Source: CAJWGI01 sp036011785 (GTDB taxonomy: Bacteria; Chloroflexota; Anaerolineae; Anaerolineales; UBA11657). Taken from it: a stretch of DNA of 31,666 bases. Made by a program: the position numbers and the translations under genes. The number at the start of each line of letters is the position of its first letter. Position 1 is the first letter of the stretch. Below the pieces are notes generated by a model, which was not told the origin of the DNA, searched no databases, and was given only the letters and a program-made list of their open reading frames with translations. Below, piece by piece: positions 24,308-31,666 of the stretch. Where the stretch lies: the NCBI GenBank assembly GCA_036011785.1, contig DASCOB010000133.1:1-31666 (forward strand), given 5' to 3'.

Positions 24308-25153
24308 GTGAGAAGCCGCGCTCCTAACGAAATCCTACAGATACCGCGTGATGCAAGTCCCGCGGAAATCGTCGCTGCCGTCACCGCGCGCACAGCGCAC
24401 TTCCGCGAACTTTCCGCTCATGAATCGGTGCAGGCCCTATCTGAAATCTATCAAGCTGCCGCATTCCTGCTATGGGAGACCAAAAACAGCCCGGAAGCCC
24501 GCGCTGCGCCCGGAGCCGCCGCCCGCGCAACGCCATCACGCCGTCGCCGCGTGCCAGCGAAGCCGCGTCACAAAGGTCGCCACAAAGCGGCGCCTGGTTG
24601 GGCGCCGATGCTGATAGTGGTGCCTACCCTGGCCGCTCTCGCGTTTTTTCTGCTCTATCCCGATGACACAATGTCCGCAGCATGGAAGCTGGTTGACCAA
24701 GCCACAGCCGCGCGCGCGTTGCTCTCCGGCCCCCCGGAGCCGACCCCGCCTGCTCTGCCCACTCCAACGCTGCCCGTTGTCCCGACCGCGGGCAGCGCCT
24801 TGGTTGCCCCGGCCGCAATCTCTCACTCTGAACCCGCCGTCACGCCCGGCCCAGCGCCCACACCGGGTGCGCCTGCGCAGACTGATGCCCTGAAGCCGGT
24901 GCGCGCCTGCGTCACTATCTCATCACTGAATGTGCGCGCTGGTCCCGGTGTCGCCTATCCAAGCAATTCCTACCTACTGGAGGGTGAATGCATCAATGTA
25001 GTCGCGCAAAATGCAGCTGGAACATGGGGCCTGGTCCGGTCCGCTCCGCGCGCGGGTGCGGAATCCGGTTGGACATCCCTAGCACATCTGCAGACCGACG
25101 GGTCGCTGCGCACTCTCCCTGTAGCCACCGCACCCGCCGTGCCCTCTCCATAA
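24308..25153 (+). CDS. Single-pass membrane protein with J-like N-terminus and SH3 domain
   Basis: This 281-residue protein has three parts. Residues about 1-60 (NEILQIPRDASPAEIVAAV) resemble the first helices of a J-domain, but the HPD motif needed to activate DnaK is absent. A basic stretch (TPSRRRRVPAKPRHKGRHK) is followed by one membrane segment (MLIVVPTLAALAFFLLYP), then a Pro/Ala-rich linker, then a bacterial SH3 domain (SSLNVRAGPGVAYP, then LVRSAP and GWTSLAHL) that should be extracytoplasmic. The start is GTG at 24308, 30 bases after ipk. The SH3 domain may bind cell-wall or envelope polymer. I do not recognise a characterised homologue. Confidence 0.8.
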   Translation: MRSRAPNEILQIPRDASPAEIVAAVTARTAHFRELSAHESVQALSEIYQAAAFLLWETKNSPEARAAPGAAARATPSRRRRVPAKPRHKGRHKAAPGWAPMLIVVPTLAALAFFLLYPDDTMSAAWKLVDQATAARALLSGPPEPTPPALPTPTLPVVPTAGSALVAPAAISHSEPAVTPGPAPTPGAPAQTDALKPVRACVTISSLNVRAGPGVAYPSNSYLLEGECINVVAQNAAGTWGLVRSAPRAGAESGWTSLAHLQTDGSLRTLPVATAPAVPSP

Positions 25154-25210
25154 CCGTAATTCCCGATGAGCGCCGCGCCAAGCGCCCAATGACGCGCAGC
25201 AACAGAATCG

Positions 25211-25564
25211 ATGCCGGAAGTCTTCTTTTTCGACCAGGGTGGCGCAACTCGCCCGCGCGAACAGGTACACATCGATCAAGCCCGCGCCGAGCCCTACCCC
25301 GACGGCATCCGTGTGCGCGTCACCGTGGTGTTGACGCCGTTTGTTGAAAGACCTAATCTCAGCATAACCATCAGCGACTCAAGCGGTGTGACTGTCGCTG
25401 AGGCAGACGTGTTGGAACCCGTCACACCCACCACTGAGCTGACCATGCATCTGCGCCCGCCAGCATCACGGAGGAAGCACATCCTGCGGGTGGAACTTTA
25501 TTACGGCCACGACGAACCGCAGGATGTGCTTCGCCTGTCTTTCCTTCCTAAGAGTGAGAGCTAG
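25211..25564 (+). CDS. Conserved hypothetical small beta-rich protein
   Basis: The 117-residue product starts MPEVFFFDQGGATRPREQV and continues with alternating hydrophobic residues (IRVRVTVVLTPF, LSITISDSSGVTV), which suggests an Ig-like or C2-like beta sandwich. No signal peptide, Cys or catalytic motif is seen. It resembles small hypothetical proteins I recall from Anaerolineae genomes, but I cannot name a family. It starts 57 bases after the SH3 protein and shares a CTAG with the gyrB stop on the other strand: TAG is read from both sides of 25561-25564. It probably belongs to the same transcript as the SH3 gene. Confidence 0.65.
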   Translation: MPEVFFFDQGGATRPREQVHIDQARAEPYPDGIRVRVTVVLTPFVERPNLSITISDSSGVTVAEADVLEPVTPTTELTMHLRPPASRRKHILRVELYYGHDEPQDVLRLSFLPKSES

Positions 25565-27516
25565 ATGTCTAGGTTACGCACTTCTTTCGCATGCGTCTGG
25601 ATGAAGCGTCGCCGTGGCGGCACAGCAGCGCCCATGAGCATATCGAAGGTACGGTCGGCCTCGGCAGCGTCTTCAATATCCACCTGCAGCAATATGCGAT
25701 TTGCCGGGTCCATGGTAGTGTCCCAAAGCTGGTCCGGGTTCATTTCTCCTAACCCTTTATAGCGCTGCAACTTTGTTTTGCCGCTGTTGCCCCATTCTTT
25801 CAGCGTGGCGTCTTTGTCGGCTTCGTTGAACACGTATGACTTCTTTTTCCCCCTCGCCAGCAGATACAAGGGCGGTTGCGCGATGAAAAGGTGTCCGCGC
25901 TCTATCAATGTTTGCATATAACGGAAGAAAAAAGTGAGCAACAGCGTGCGGATGTGGCTGCCGTCAACATCGGCATCCGTCATTATAATGACGCGATGAT
26001 AACGCAGCCCGCCAAGGTCGAAACCGTCGCTGATGCCGGTTCCAAGCGCCGAAATCAGCGCCTTCACTTCGTTAGACCCAAGGATTTTGTCAAGGCGCGC
26101 GCGCTCAGTGTTCAGGATTTTCCCGCGCAGCGGCAGCACAGCCTGGAAGTGGCGGTCACGCCCTTGTTTCGCCGAGCCTCCGGCCGAATCACCCTCCACG
26201 ATATAAAGCTCGCATTTGGCCGGGTCACGCTCCGAGCAATCGGCCAACTTGCCCGGCAAAGTCAGCGATTCAAGCGCGCTCTTGCGAATAACCAGATCAC
26301 GCGCCTTGCGCGCTGCGTCACGCGCCCGCGCCGAGGTCAGGCACTTCTCGACAATCGCCCGCCCGGCGCGCGAATTCTTCTCCAGAAAATCGAAGAATTC
26401 CTCGCCCAGCGCTTGCTGCACCTGCGCGGAAACCTCCGCGTTCATCAATTTCACTTTCGTCTGGCTTTCAAACTGCGGATCGTGATGTTTGACGCTTACA
26501 ATCGCGGTCAGTCCCTCGCGTATATCCTCGCCGCTGAAGTTCGCGTCCCTATCCTTCAGCAGGTTGGCTTTGCGAGCATAATCATTCACTGTTCGTGTGA
26601 GAGCCGAGCGCAGACCGGTCATGTGCGTGCCACCATCAACTGTGTTAATAGTGTTCGCAAAAGAATATGTCGATTCCGCAAAAGCGTCACTGTACTGCAG
26701 CGCCACCTCCACGCCAGTGCCTTCTATCTCTTTATCCACGTAAACCACCGAGTGCAGCGTCTTGCGGTTACGATTAAGATAGCGCACAAACGACTTGATA
26801 CCACCCTCGAAATAAAATGTCATCTCGCGCCCGCTGCGTTCATCCGCCAGTTTTATGGACACCCCGCGCGTCACAAACGCCATCTCGCGAAAACGTTGCA
26901 GCAGGGTCTCAAAACGATAACTATTCTCTTTGTCGAAAATGCTCTCATCGCGCATGAACGTGGTGCTCGTACCGCTGCTGCCTTTTTTCGCCTTGCCGAT
27001 GGATTTCACGGCCGCCTGCGGCACGCCCTGACGGTATTCCTGATACCACACTTTTCCGCTACGCGTCACCCGGACTTCGCAACGGCTCGAGAGCGCGTTC
27101 ACGGCACTTACGCCCACGCCGTGCAGCCCGCCCGAGACCTTGTATCCCCCCCCACCGAATTTTCCCCCTGCATGCAGCTTGGTCATCACAACTTCTAGCG
27201 CTGAGACCTTCTCAACCGGATGCTTGTCCACGGGGATGCCACGCCCATTGTCCTCAACAGTTACGCTTTCGTCCGCGTGGATCGTCACCCAGACGAAATC
27301 ACACGATCCGGCTAACGCCTCGTCGATAGAGTTATCGACGACCTCGTAAATTAAGTGGTGCAAGGCGCGCACGTCGGTGCCGCCAACATACATGCCCGGA
27401 CGCATCCGAACCGCCTCCAGCCCTTCCAGCACCTGAATGCTACGCGCGCCGTAGGTTTCCCCTTTTTTTGCTTTTTGAGTCGTCTTCGCCATCGCTGTTT
27501 TTATTTTTTTTGCCAC
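25561..27516 (-). CDS. gyrB: DNA gyrase subunit B
   Basis: The 651-residue product is a type IIA topoisomerase ATPase subunit. The ATPase domain shows RPGMYVGGTD, VVDNSIDEALAG, DNGRGIPVD and GGLHGVGVSAVNAL; the TOPRIM domain shows EGDSAGGSAKQGRDR, LPLRGKILN and MTDADVDGSHIRTLLLTFF with the catalytic Glu and Asp residues. GyrB and ParE are hard to separate by eye; the length and end favour GyrB. The GTG at 27516 is chosen because AAGGG lies about 8 bases before it and it starts one base after the stop of the membrane protein. An ATG at 27492 has no ribosome site. An eight-A run follows the start. Confidence 0.92.
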   Translation of the reverse strand: MAKKIKTAMAKTTQKAKKGETYGARSIQVLEGLEAVRMRPGMYVGGTDVRALHHLIYEVVDNSIDEALAGSCDFVWVTIHADESVTVEDNGRGIPVDKHPVEKVSALEVVMTKLHAGGKFGGGGYKVSGGLHGVGVSAVNALSSRCEVRVTRSGKVWYQEYRQGVPQAAVKSIGKAKKGSSGTSTTFMRDESIFDKENSYRFETLLQRFREMAFVTRGVSIKLADERSGREMTFYFEGGIKSFVRYLNRNRKTLHSVVYVDKEIEGTGVEVALQYSDAFAESTYSFANTINTVDGGTHMTGLRSALTRTVNDYARKANLLKDRDANFSGEDIREGLTAIVSVKHHDPQFESQTKVKLMNAEVSAQVQQALGEEFFDFLEKNSRAGRAIVEKCLTSARARDAARKARDLVIRKSALESLTLPGKLADCSERDPAKCELYIVEGDSAGGSAKQGRDRHFQAVLPLRGKILNTERARLDKILGSNEVKALISALGTGISDGFDLGGLRYHRVIIMTDADVDGSHIRTLLLTFFFRYMQTLIERGHLFIAQPPLYLLARGKKKSYVFNEADKDATLKEWGNSGKTKLQRYKGLGEMNPDQLWDTTMDPANRILLQVDIEDAAEADRTFDMLMGAAVPPRRRFIQTHAKEVRNLDI

Positions 27517-27517
27517 T

Positions 27518-28558
27518 TCAGTTTCCCTTCGGTGTCTCTTTCCGCACCGTAGTTTGCGCCCGACGTTTCTGCTCCGCGAGAGCAGCCTGCATGTCATCAC
27601 ACCAGCGCAATCTGTCCTGATAAAAATGAAAGGTCGCCGCCACCACACCGGTAGCTACAAACGCATGCGCCGTAATGCCGGCCAAAAGCAGCCAGGAATC
27701 CCCGGGCGGCAGCGACCACAGGAACCCAAGCCCCCAACTCAACACTATTATGAGTGCGAAGAGGACGGTCACGGCAGGCATGTTCCAGCGCACCATCCGC
27801 AGGCTGTTACGCAGAGCCGGCAGCAGTTCGCGGTTGTGCATCACCACTCCATGCACGGTAAAGGTCACGAAAAACAGCGCCCAGATCCAGAGCGCGATGC
27901 CGAGCGAGGTCGCTACCCCGCCAAGAAGTGCGTGCAGCATTGAAAGCAGCGCAGACAGCATCGCCATCACAAACCCGAACAGAAGCATTGCAAGCAGCAC
28001 AGTCGCAGCAAACCCGAGCAGGCGCAGCCAGTGCCCCCAGAGATGCCCCAGCATTTGCTCGTCACTCCCGCGCTGTTCCTCCGGAAGCACACGCCGCGCA
28101 ACAAGGCCAAAAAAGGCCGCGCCTAAGAGCAGACCCATCACGCTTAATCCAACGGTCAACCCAAACAAGGTCACACCGCTAGAGACCGGAACGCTCAATA
28201 CTGCCCCGAGCGGTGTAACCGCCGAAGCGTTGGCCACCATCATGCTGGGCACGCCGAGCGGCGCTGTGCTCAAAAAACCAAACACGTTTAGGCTTTCGCC
28301 AGCTTGCTGCAGAGCGAGATGCATGGCGTCGTACATCTCGCCGGGGACATCTGCGTCCCGCAGCTGCGCCTCCAGCATCACGCTCACCTCCCCCAACAGC
28401 GGTGCAACAGTAAGATGCGGTCCGAGCCAGAGAAAAAGATCCAGTAAAAGCGGAAGGGCTATCAGGCTGAGCTGAGAGAGAACGGTCTCAAACCCGCGTC
28501 CGAAAGATTCAATCACCCCGATGGGCGCGGCCAGTGGCGTGGAAGCGTGTGTGGACAC
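27518..28558 (-). CDS. Hypothetical polytopic membrane protein coupled to gyrB
   Basis: This 346-residue protein has about six membrane segments. The first (SLIALPLLLDLFLWLG) comes after a short N-terminus, then comes a 100-residue soluble stretch, and the remaining segments run through LLFGFVMAMLSALLSML and IALWIWALFFVTFTVHG to the end. RRVLPEEQRG and MHNRELLPALRNSLRMVRWN are conserved-looking loops. I do not recognise a family. The GTG at 28558 lies 7 bases after an extended -10 box, which fixes the start and removes 43 poorly conserved residues. Its stop is one base from the gyrB GTG, so the two genes are translationally linked. Confidence 0.75.
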   Translation of the reverse strand: MSTHASTPLAAPIGVIESFGRGFETVLSQLSLIALPLLLDLFLWLGPHLTVAPLLGEVSVMLEAQLRDADVPGEMYDAMHLALQQAGESLNVFGFLSTAPLGVPSMMVANASAVTPLGAVLSVPVSSGVTLFGLTVGLSVMGLLLGAAFFGLVARRVLPEEQRGSDEQMLGHLWGHWLRLLGFAATVLLAMLLFGFVMAMLSALLSMLHALLGGVATSLGIALWIWALFFVTFTVHGVVMHNRELLPALRNSLRMVRWNMPAVTVLFALIIVLSWGLGFLWSLPPGDSWLLLAGITAHAFVATGVVAATFHFYQDRLRWCDDMQAALAEQKRRAQTTVRKETPKGN

Positions 28559-28565
28559 GCACTTA

Positions 28566-28574
28566 ATTTTACCA
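28566..28574 (-). promoter_or_regulatory. Extended -10 promoter for the membrane protein-gyrB operon (leaderless)
   Basis: TGGTAAAAT on the minus strand; TAAAAT (28566-28571) ends 7 bases before the GTG at 28558. Its layout matches those of tlyA and pgeF. No -35 match at 17 bases. Confidence 0.6.
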
Positions 28575-28677
28575 TCAATGCCATTTCGGCACACGGCGGC
28601 ACAGGGTGAAACCGCACCGCCCACCGCTTGCACGGCTTCCCATTTTTTTGAGCGGCGGAAAGGTGAATTTCCGGAGG

Positions 28678-28706
28678 TTGACCCCATGGCCGCGCTCGTT
28701 TACAAT
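28678..28706 (+). promoter_or_regulatory. Sigma70-type promoter for murA
   Basis: TTGACC (28678-28683) and TACAAT (28701-28706) are separated by exactly 17 bases, the best classical promoter in the window. Transcription would begin near 28713, leaving a leader of about 47 bases. Unlike the leaderless genes, murA has a good -35. Confidence 0.65.
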
Positions 28707-28759
28707 GCAGGGCAGCGCACCGCCACTTCAGGCCCTTACGCGGCGATTGCCAATTCCCT

Positions 28760-30040
28760 ATGGATCAATTCGTGATAACAGGCGGGGTTCCGCTCCGGGG
28801 CGTCATCCGCCCTGCGGGCAACAAGAACGCCGCGCTGCCACTACTGGCCGCATGCCTGCTCACTGACCAGCCGGTTGTACTCCATAATGTGCCCGCCATC
28901 GGAGACGTGCTCACAATGCGCAATCTTCTCGAAGCGCTGGGGGTGTCTATTGAGTCTGTGGACGAGCACAGCTGGCGCATTCACGCAAAAACCATCGCTG
29001 CCAACACACCGGATTCTGCCCTCTGTCGGCTCATTCGCGCATCTATCCTGCTGGCCGGGCCAATGCTCACGCGTCATGGCCAATTGCATCTGTCTCCGCC
29101 CGGAGGAGACATAATCGGCCGCCGCCGATTGGATACCCACATCCTGGCACTGCAATCGCTTGGCGCGAAAATCCACACTAATGAGAATTTTGAAATGCGC
29201 GCAGACCGACTGCGGGGTGCAGACATCCTGCTGGATGAAACCAGTGTGACCGCCACCGAGAATACGGTCATGGCGGCCGCGCTAGCGGCCGGCGCCACTA
29301 CGCTGCGCAACGCGGCCTCCGAGCCCCACGTCCAGGAACTGTGTCACTTTCTGAACGCCCGCGGCGCCCGCATCGCTGGCATCGGCTCCAACGTACTCAC
29401 AATCGAGGGCGTCGATTCACTTCACGGCGGCGAACACACAATCGGGCCGGATTATCTCGAAGTGGTCAGCTTTATCGGTGCGGCCGCCGTCACCGGCGGT
29501 GAAATCCGCATTGAACGCGCCGGAGTTAAGCACCTGCACATGGCTGAAATCGCGTTCAAGCGCCTCGGGGTTGGATGGCAGGTGGAAGGAGACGACATCC
29601 TCGTGCCCGCCGAACAGTCGCTGCGCGTGATTCCAGATCTTGGCGACGCCATCCCCAAAGTGGACGATGCGCCCTGGCCCGGTTTCCCCGCAGACCTGAT
29701 GAGCATCGCTATCGTAATCGCAACGCAATGCGCCGGCACAGTGCTGTTCCACGAAAAACTATTCGAAAGCCGGCTCTATTTTGTGGACAAACTGGCCGGA
29801 ATGGGGGCGCGCATCATTGTTTGCGACCCGCACCGCTGCATTGTTCAGGGACCAAACATGCTGCAGAGTGAAACGCTGGAAAGCCCGGACATCCGCGCAG
29901 GGATGGCCATGCTCATTGCCGCTCTGTGCGCCCGAGGCGAATCTGTAATACGCAACATCAGTCAGATTGAACGCGGCTACGAGGGTATCGAAGAAAAGCT
30001 ACGGGCGCTCGGCGCTCGGATTAGGCGCACCACCCGCTGA
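28760..30040 (+). CDS. murA: UDP-N-acetylglucosamine 1-carboxyvinyltransferase (MurA), Asp-type
   Basis: The 426-residue product catalyses the first committed step of peptidoglycan synthesis, adding enolpyruvate from PEP to UDP-GlcNAc. Lys22 in GNKNAALP and the Arg of IERGYEG near the C-terminus match the conserved active site. The loop that normally reads PGGCxIGxRxxD reads PGGDIIGRRRLD, so residue 117 is Asp and not Cys. The same exchange at the same position is known in Mycobacterium tuberculosis MurA and gives intrinsic fosfomycin resistance. A related enolpyruvyl transferase is possible, but length and motifs fit MurA. No Shine-Dalgarno site is seen. A bidirectional terminator follows. 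Confidence 0.93.
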   Translation: MDQFVITGGVPLRGVIRPAGNKNAALPLLAACLLTDQPVVLHNVPAIGDVLTMRNLLEALGVSIESVDEHSWRIHAKTIAANTPDSALCRLIRASILLAGPMLTRHGQLHLSPPGGDIIGRRRLDTHILALQSLGAKIHTNENFEMRADRLRGADILLDETSVTATENTVMAAALAAGATTLRNAASEPHVQELCHFLNARGARIAGIGSNVLTIEGVDSLHGGEHTIGPDYLEVVSFIGAAAVTGGEIRIERAGVKHLHMAEIAFKRLGVGWQVEGDDILVPAEQSLRVIPDLGDAIPKVDDAPWPGFPADLMSIAIVIATQCAGTVLFHEKLFESRLYFVDKLAGMGARIIVCDPHRCIVQGPNMLQSETLESPDIRAGMAMLIAALCARGESVIRNISQIERGYEGIEEKLRALGARIRRTTR

Positions 30041-30061
30041 CACTACGCAATCACATTTTGC

Positions 30062-30096
30062 AAAAAAGGCCGCCGCAGGCGCGGGGCCTTTTTTTT
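30062..30096. terminator. Bidirectional Rho-independent terminator between murA and degV
   Basis: AAAAAAGGCC (30062-30071) pairs perfectly with GGCCTTTTTT (30085-30094), followed by further T to 30096. The A-run serves as the U-tract for the minus strand and the T-run for the plus strand. It sits between the convergent murA and degV stops. Confidence 0.85.
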
Positions 30097-30110
30097 GACC
30101 CACATCGGGG

Positions 30111-30968
30111 CTAAATGTCAACACACCATCCCAGCCCCACCGTGCCCGGTCCAACATGAGCACCGACCACCGGGCTTAGTTCCGCCGAATGGGCTTCGAC
30201 CGGATTCATCCGCTCCCTCGCAGTTTGCAGCAGCGCAGCCGCATCATCGGGCGCAGCGGCATGCAGCGCCGCTATACGGATGTTTTCTTTTCCCTCAACC
30301 TCCGCCGAGACCGCATCCACGACATGCCGCAACGCTTTCTTGCGCGTGCGCACCTTGCCAGCCTCCTGCACCACGCCGTCTTTCACCGTGAGAACCGGCT
30401 TGATATTCAACGCGTTGCCGAACAACTTGCGCGCGCCGCCAATGCGGCCGCCGCGGTGCAAATAGTCCAACGTATCCACAGTCAGGAAGACACCCACCTT
30501 GTCCAGCATGCCTCGAGCCAGCTGCACGCATTCCGCCAGAGAATTTCCCCGTTCCGCGGCCCGCGCCGCTGCCAGCGCCACGTACCCCATCGCCATCGCC
30601 GTAGTGCGCGTGTCGACAATATCAATCTGCATTTCAGGCAGCAGCGCGCGCGCCTGTGTGGCCGAATTGAATGTGCCAGAAAGCTCTCCTGAAAGCACTA
30701 CCACCAGCACTCCTTCTTCAGCGCCAGCCCCCACGCGCGTGAGCAGCTCCTGAAATTCCCGCACACTTGCCTGCGACGTGGTAGGGAACACCGGATCCTC
30801 CCGCAGGCGGTCGTAAAACTGAGCCGGAGTGATATCCACATCGTCGTGGAATGTCTCCGCGCCCCACACAAGTGTCTGCGGAATTACGTGGATGCCATAT
30901 AGCTGCACCAGCGTCGCCGGTATCTGCGCCGTGCTATCCACAACAATCGCAATTCGTGATTGGCTCAT
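30111..30968 (-). CDS. DegV family fatty-acid-binding protein
   Basis: The 285-residue product is a DegV/FakB-type protein. It begins IAIVVDSTAQIP and has PTTSQASVREFQ and GELSGTFNSA, which line the fatty-acid carboxylate site, then VDTLDYLHRGGRIGGARKLF and NIKPVLTVKDG. Relatives present fatty acids to the FakA kinase for entry into phospholipid synthesis; no fakA is in the window. An AGAGAGG ribosome site (30980-30986) lies 11 bases before the ATG at 30968. The length matches the family. Confidence 0.92.
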   Translation of the reverse strand: MSQSRIAIVVDSTAQIPATLVQLYGIHVIPQTLVWGAETFHDDVDITPAQFYDRLREDPVFPTTSQASVREFQELLTRVGAGAEEGVLVVVLSGELSGTFNSATQARALLPEMQIDIVDTRTTAMAMGYVALAAARAAERGNSLAECVQLARGMLDKVGVFLTVDTLDYLHRGGRIGGARKLFGNALNIKPVLTVKDGVVQEAGKVRTRKKALRHVVDAVSAEVEGKENIRIAALHAAAPDDAAALLQTARERMNPVEAHSAELSPVVGAHVGPGTVGLGWCVDI

Positions 30969-31055
30969 AATATTTTATTCCTCTCTAGAAACATACCGCT
31001 TTGCGAGAATAGAAACCCCTAGCCGCCCTAAAAGATGCGTATCTTATTTTGCCGC

Positions 31056-31666
31056 CTAGTGCGCGTTTGCGGACAGCGCCGCACCGACTATGCCCGCATC
31101 GTTGAAAAAACGTGTGGGAGCGAGCCGAGCACGGGCGCGCAGCAGCTGCAAAAAACGCGCGTGGTCGCGGCTGATGGCCTCGCCAAAGATGAAGGCATCT
31201 GGAGAGAAGAGCTTGTCCAGGTAGTCCAAAAAGCGCTGCACGCGTAGCACCCATGCCTCCCAGTTCAGTACCTCCTCTGTGCGGCAGCGCGCGGTTCGGC
31301 CAACTGCCCATCAAGTTCAAATCTTACCATCTCCACATTGGGCAACAACTTCCCGTCTACGAACTGGGCGCTGCCGATTCCGGTGCCGAAGGTGAGCACC
31401 ATCACCACACCGCTCTCACCGCGGCCCGCGCCAAATTTCATCTCGGCCAGTTCAGCCGCGTCGGCATCGTTAAGGACCGTCAGCTCAGCCAGACTCCTTC
31501 GAGAACAAATCGCGGGTATTCATTCCAATCCAGCTCTCGTCCACGTTGGACGTGGTGTGCACCACTCCCGCCCGCACCATGGCGGGAAACGCGCAGCCAA
31601 TTAGTCCCTCCCAGCCAAAATGGCGCGTGAGGCCGCGCAATGCCTCTGCCACCGAAGCGGGAGTCG
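31056..31666 (-). pseudogene. Polyphosphate glucokinase (ROK family), frameshifted; 5' end outside window
   Basis: Three consecutive segments in two frames together spell the last two-thirds of a polyphosphate glucokinase, which phosphorylates glucose with polyphosphate or ATP. The first frame (31664 to 31488) holds GLIGCAFPAMVRAGV and SWIGMNTRDLFS, and ends at a TGA (31485-31487). The next frame holds LTVLNDADAAELAEMKFGAG and VLTFGTGIGSAQFVDG, and ends at TGA 31265-31267. The last frame holds YLDKLFSPDAFIF and FNDAGIVGAA, ending at 31056. The two indels cancel in frame but leave a stop. The sugar-binding ELGH is replaced by EMVR and GGGIS by GEAIS, so decay is more likely than a pure sequencing error. 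Confidence 0.8.

Noticed and set aside
25876..27198. Long open frame on the plus strand opposite gyrB
   Set aside because: It is antisense to strongly conserved gyrB sequence, is rich in His, Arg and Gln, and shows no family motif; it is the mirror of gyrB codon usage.
31031..31048. AAGATGCGTATCTT near-palindrome after the broken glucokinase as a terminator
   Set aside because: The stem is only five A/T-rich pairs with a short T-run, too weak to call.
31253..31630. Plus-strand frame in the last 400 bases
   Set aside because: The minus strand shows clear polyphosphate-glucokinase blocks in the same place; this frame is open only because that gene is broken and antisense.
1..31666. CRISPR arrays, tRNA/rRNA genes, insertion sequences, attachment sites
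   Set aside because: I saw no regularly spaced direct repeats, cloverleaf-like segments, transposase motifs or flanking duplications, though by eye alone a diverged element could be missed.

Overview
The window carries about 34 protein genes, packed closely on both strands, with no tRNA, rRNA, CRISPR array or insertion sequence that I could recognise. The gene set points to a member of the Chloroflexota (Anaerolineae-like). Supporting this are a mevalonate kinase next to an isopentenyl phosphate kinase (an alternative mevalonate route known in Roseiflexus), an integral-membrane spermidine-synthase-like fusion protein, a PMT-type glycosyltransferase, a DPPR-synthase-like UbiA protein, a polyphosphate-glucokinase remnant, and no outer-membrane genes. 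The assignment is inference from gene content, not a phylogeny.

Layout. 1-4470 (+): the 3' end of an ABC exporter, hemW with a coupled WD40 lipoprotein, a short possibly broken ORF, and a phosphatidylcholine-synthase-like enzyme. 4465-8603 (-): homocysteine S-methyltransferase, a K+-dependent-type Na+/Ca2+ exchanger, a TSUP permease, a double-ACT GcvR-like protein and mobA. 8778-13107 (+): a thiol-redox module (CcdA, TlpA-like thioredoxin, DUF2085 membrane protein), then the pgeF-yggS-yggT-yggU housekeeping run. 13114-15479: a zinc-ribbon coiled-coil protein and a spermidine-synthase-like membrane protein, divergent from a strikingly symmetric promoter. 15502-21563 (-): tlyA, lepA, a UGM/amine-oxidase-like flavoprotein and a GT39 glycosyltransferase. 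21612-25564 (+): a prenyl operon (ubiA-family, mvk, ipk) followed by an SH3-domain membrane protein and a small hypothetical protein. 25561-28558 (-): a membrane protein translationally coupled to gyrB. 28760-30040 (+): murA with Asp in place of the catalytic Cys. 30111-31666 (-): degV and a broken polyphosphate glucokinase.

Regulation and genome style. Many genes have a -10 box (often extended, TGnTAnnnT) ending only 7-10 bases before the start codon, which predicts leaderless mRNAs. Other genes have a Shine-Dalgarno site or are coupled by GTGA/ATGA overlaps. Two convergent pairs overlap at their stop codons. One clear bidirectional terminator sits between murA and degV.

The points most worth checking are the leaderless-promoter pattern and its use to correct start sites, the perfect 24-base-arm inverted promoter at 13820-13855 (two 12-base arms), the decayed polyphosphate glucokinase, the Asp117 MurA, the prenyl operon, and the J-like/SH3 protein with its hypothetical neighbour.
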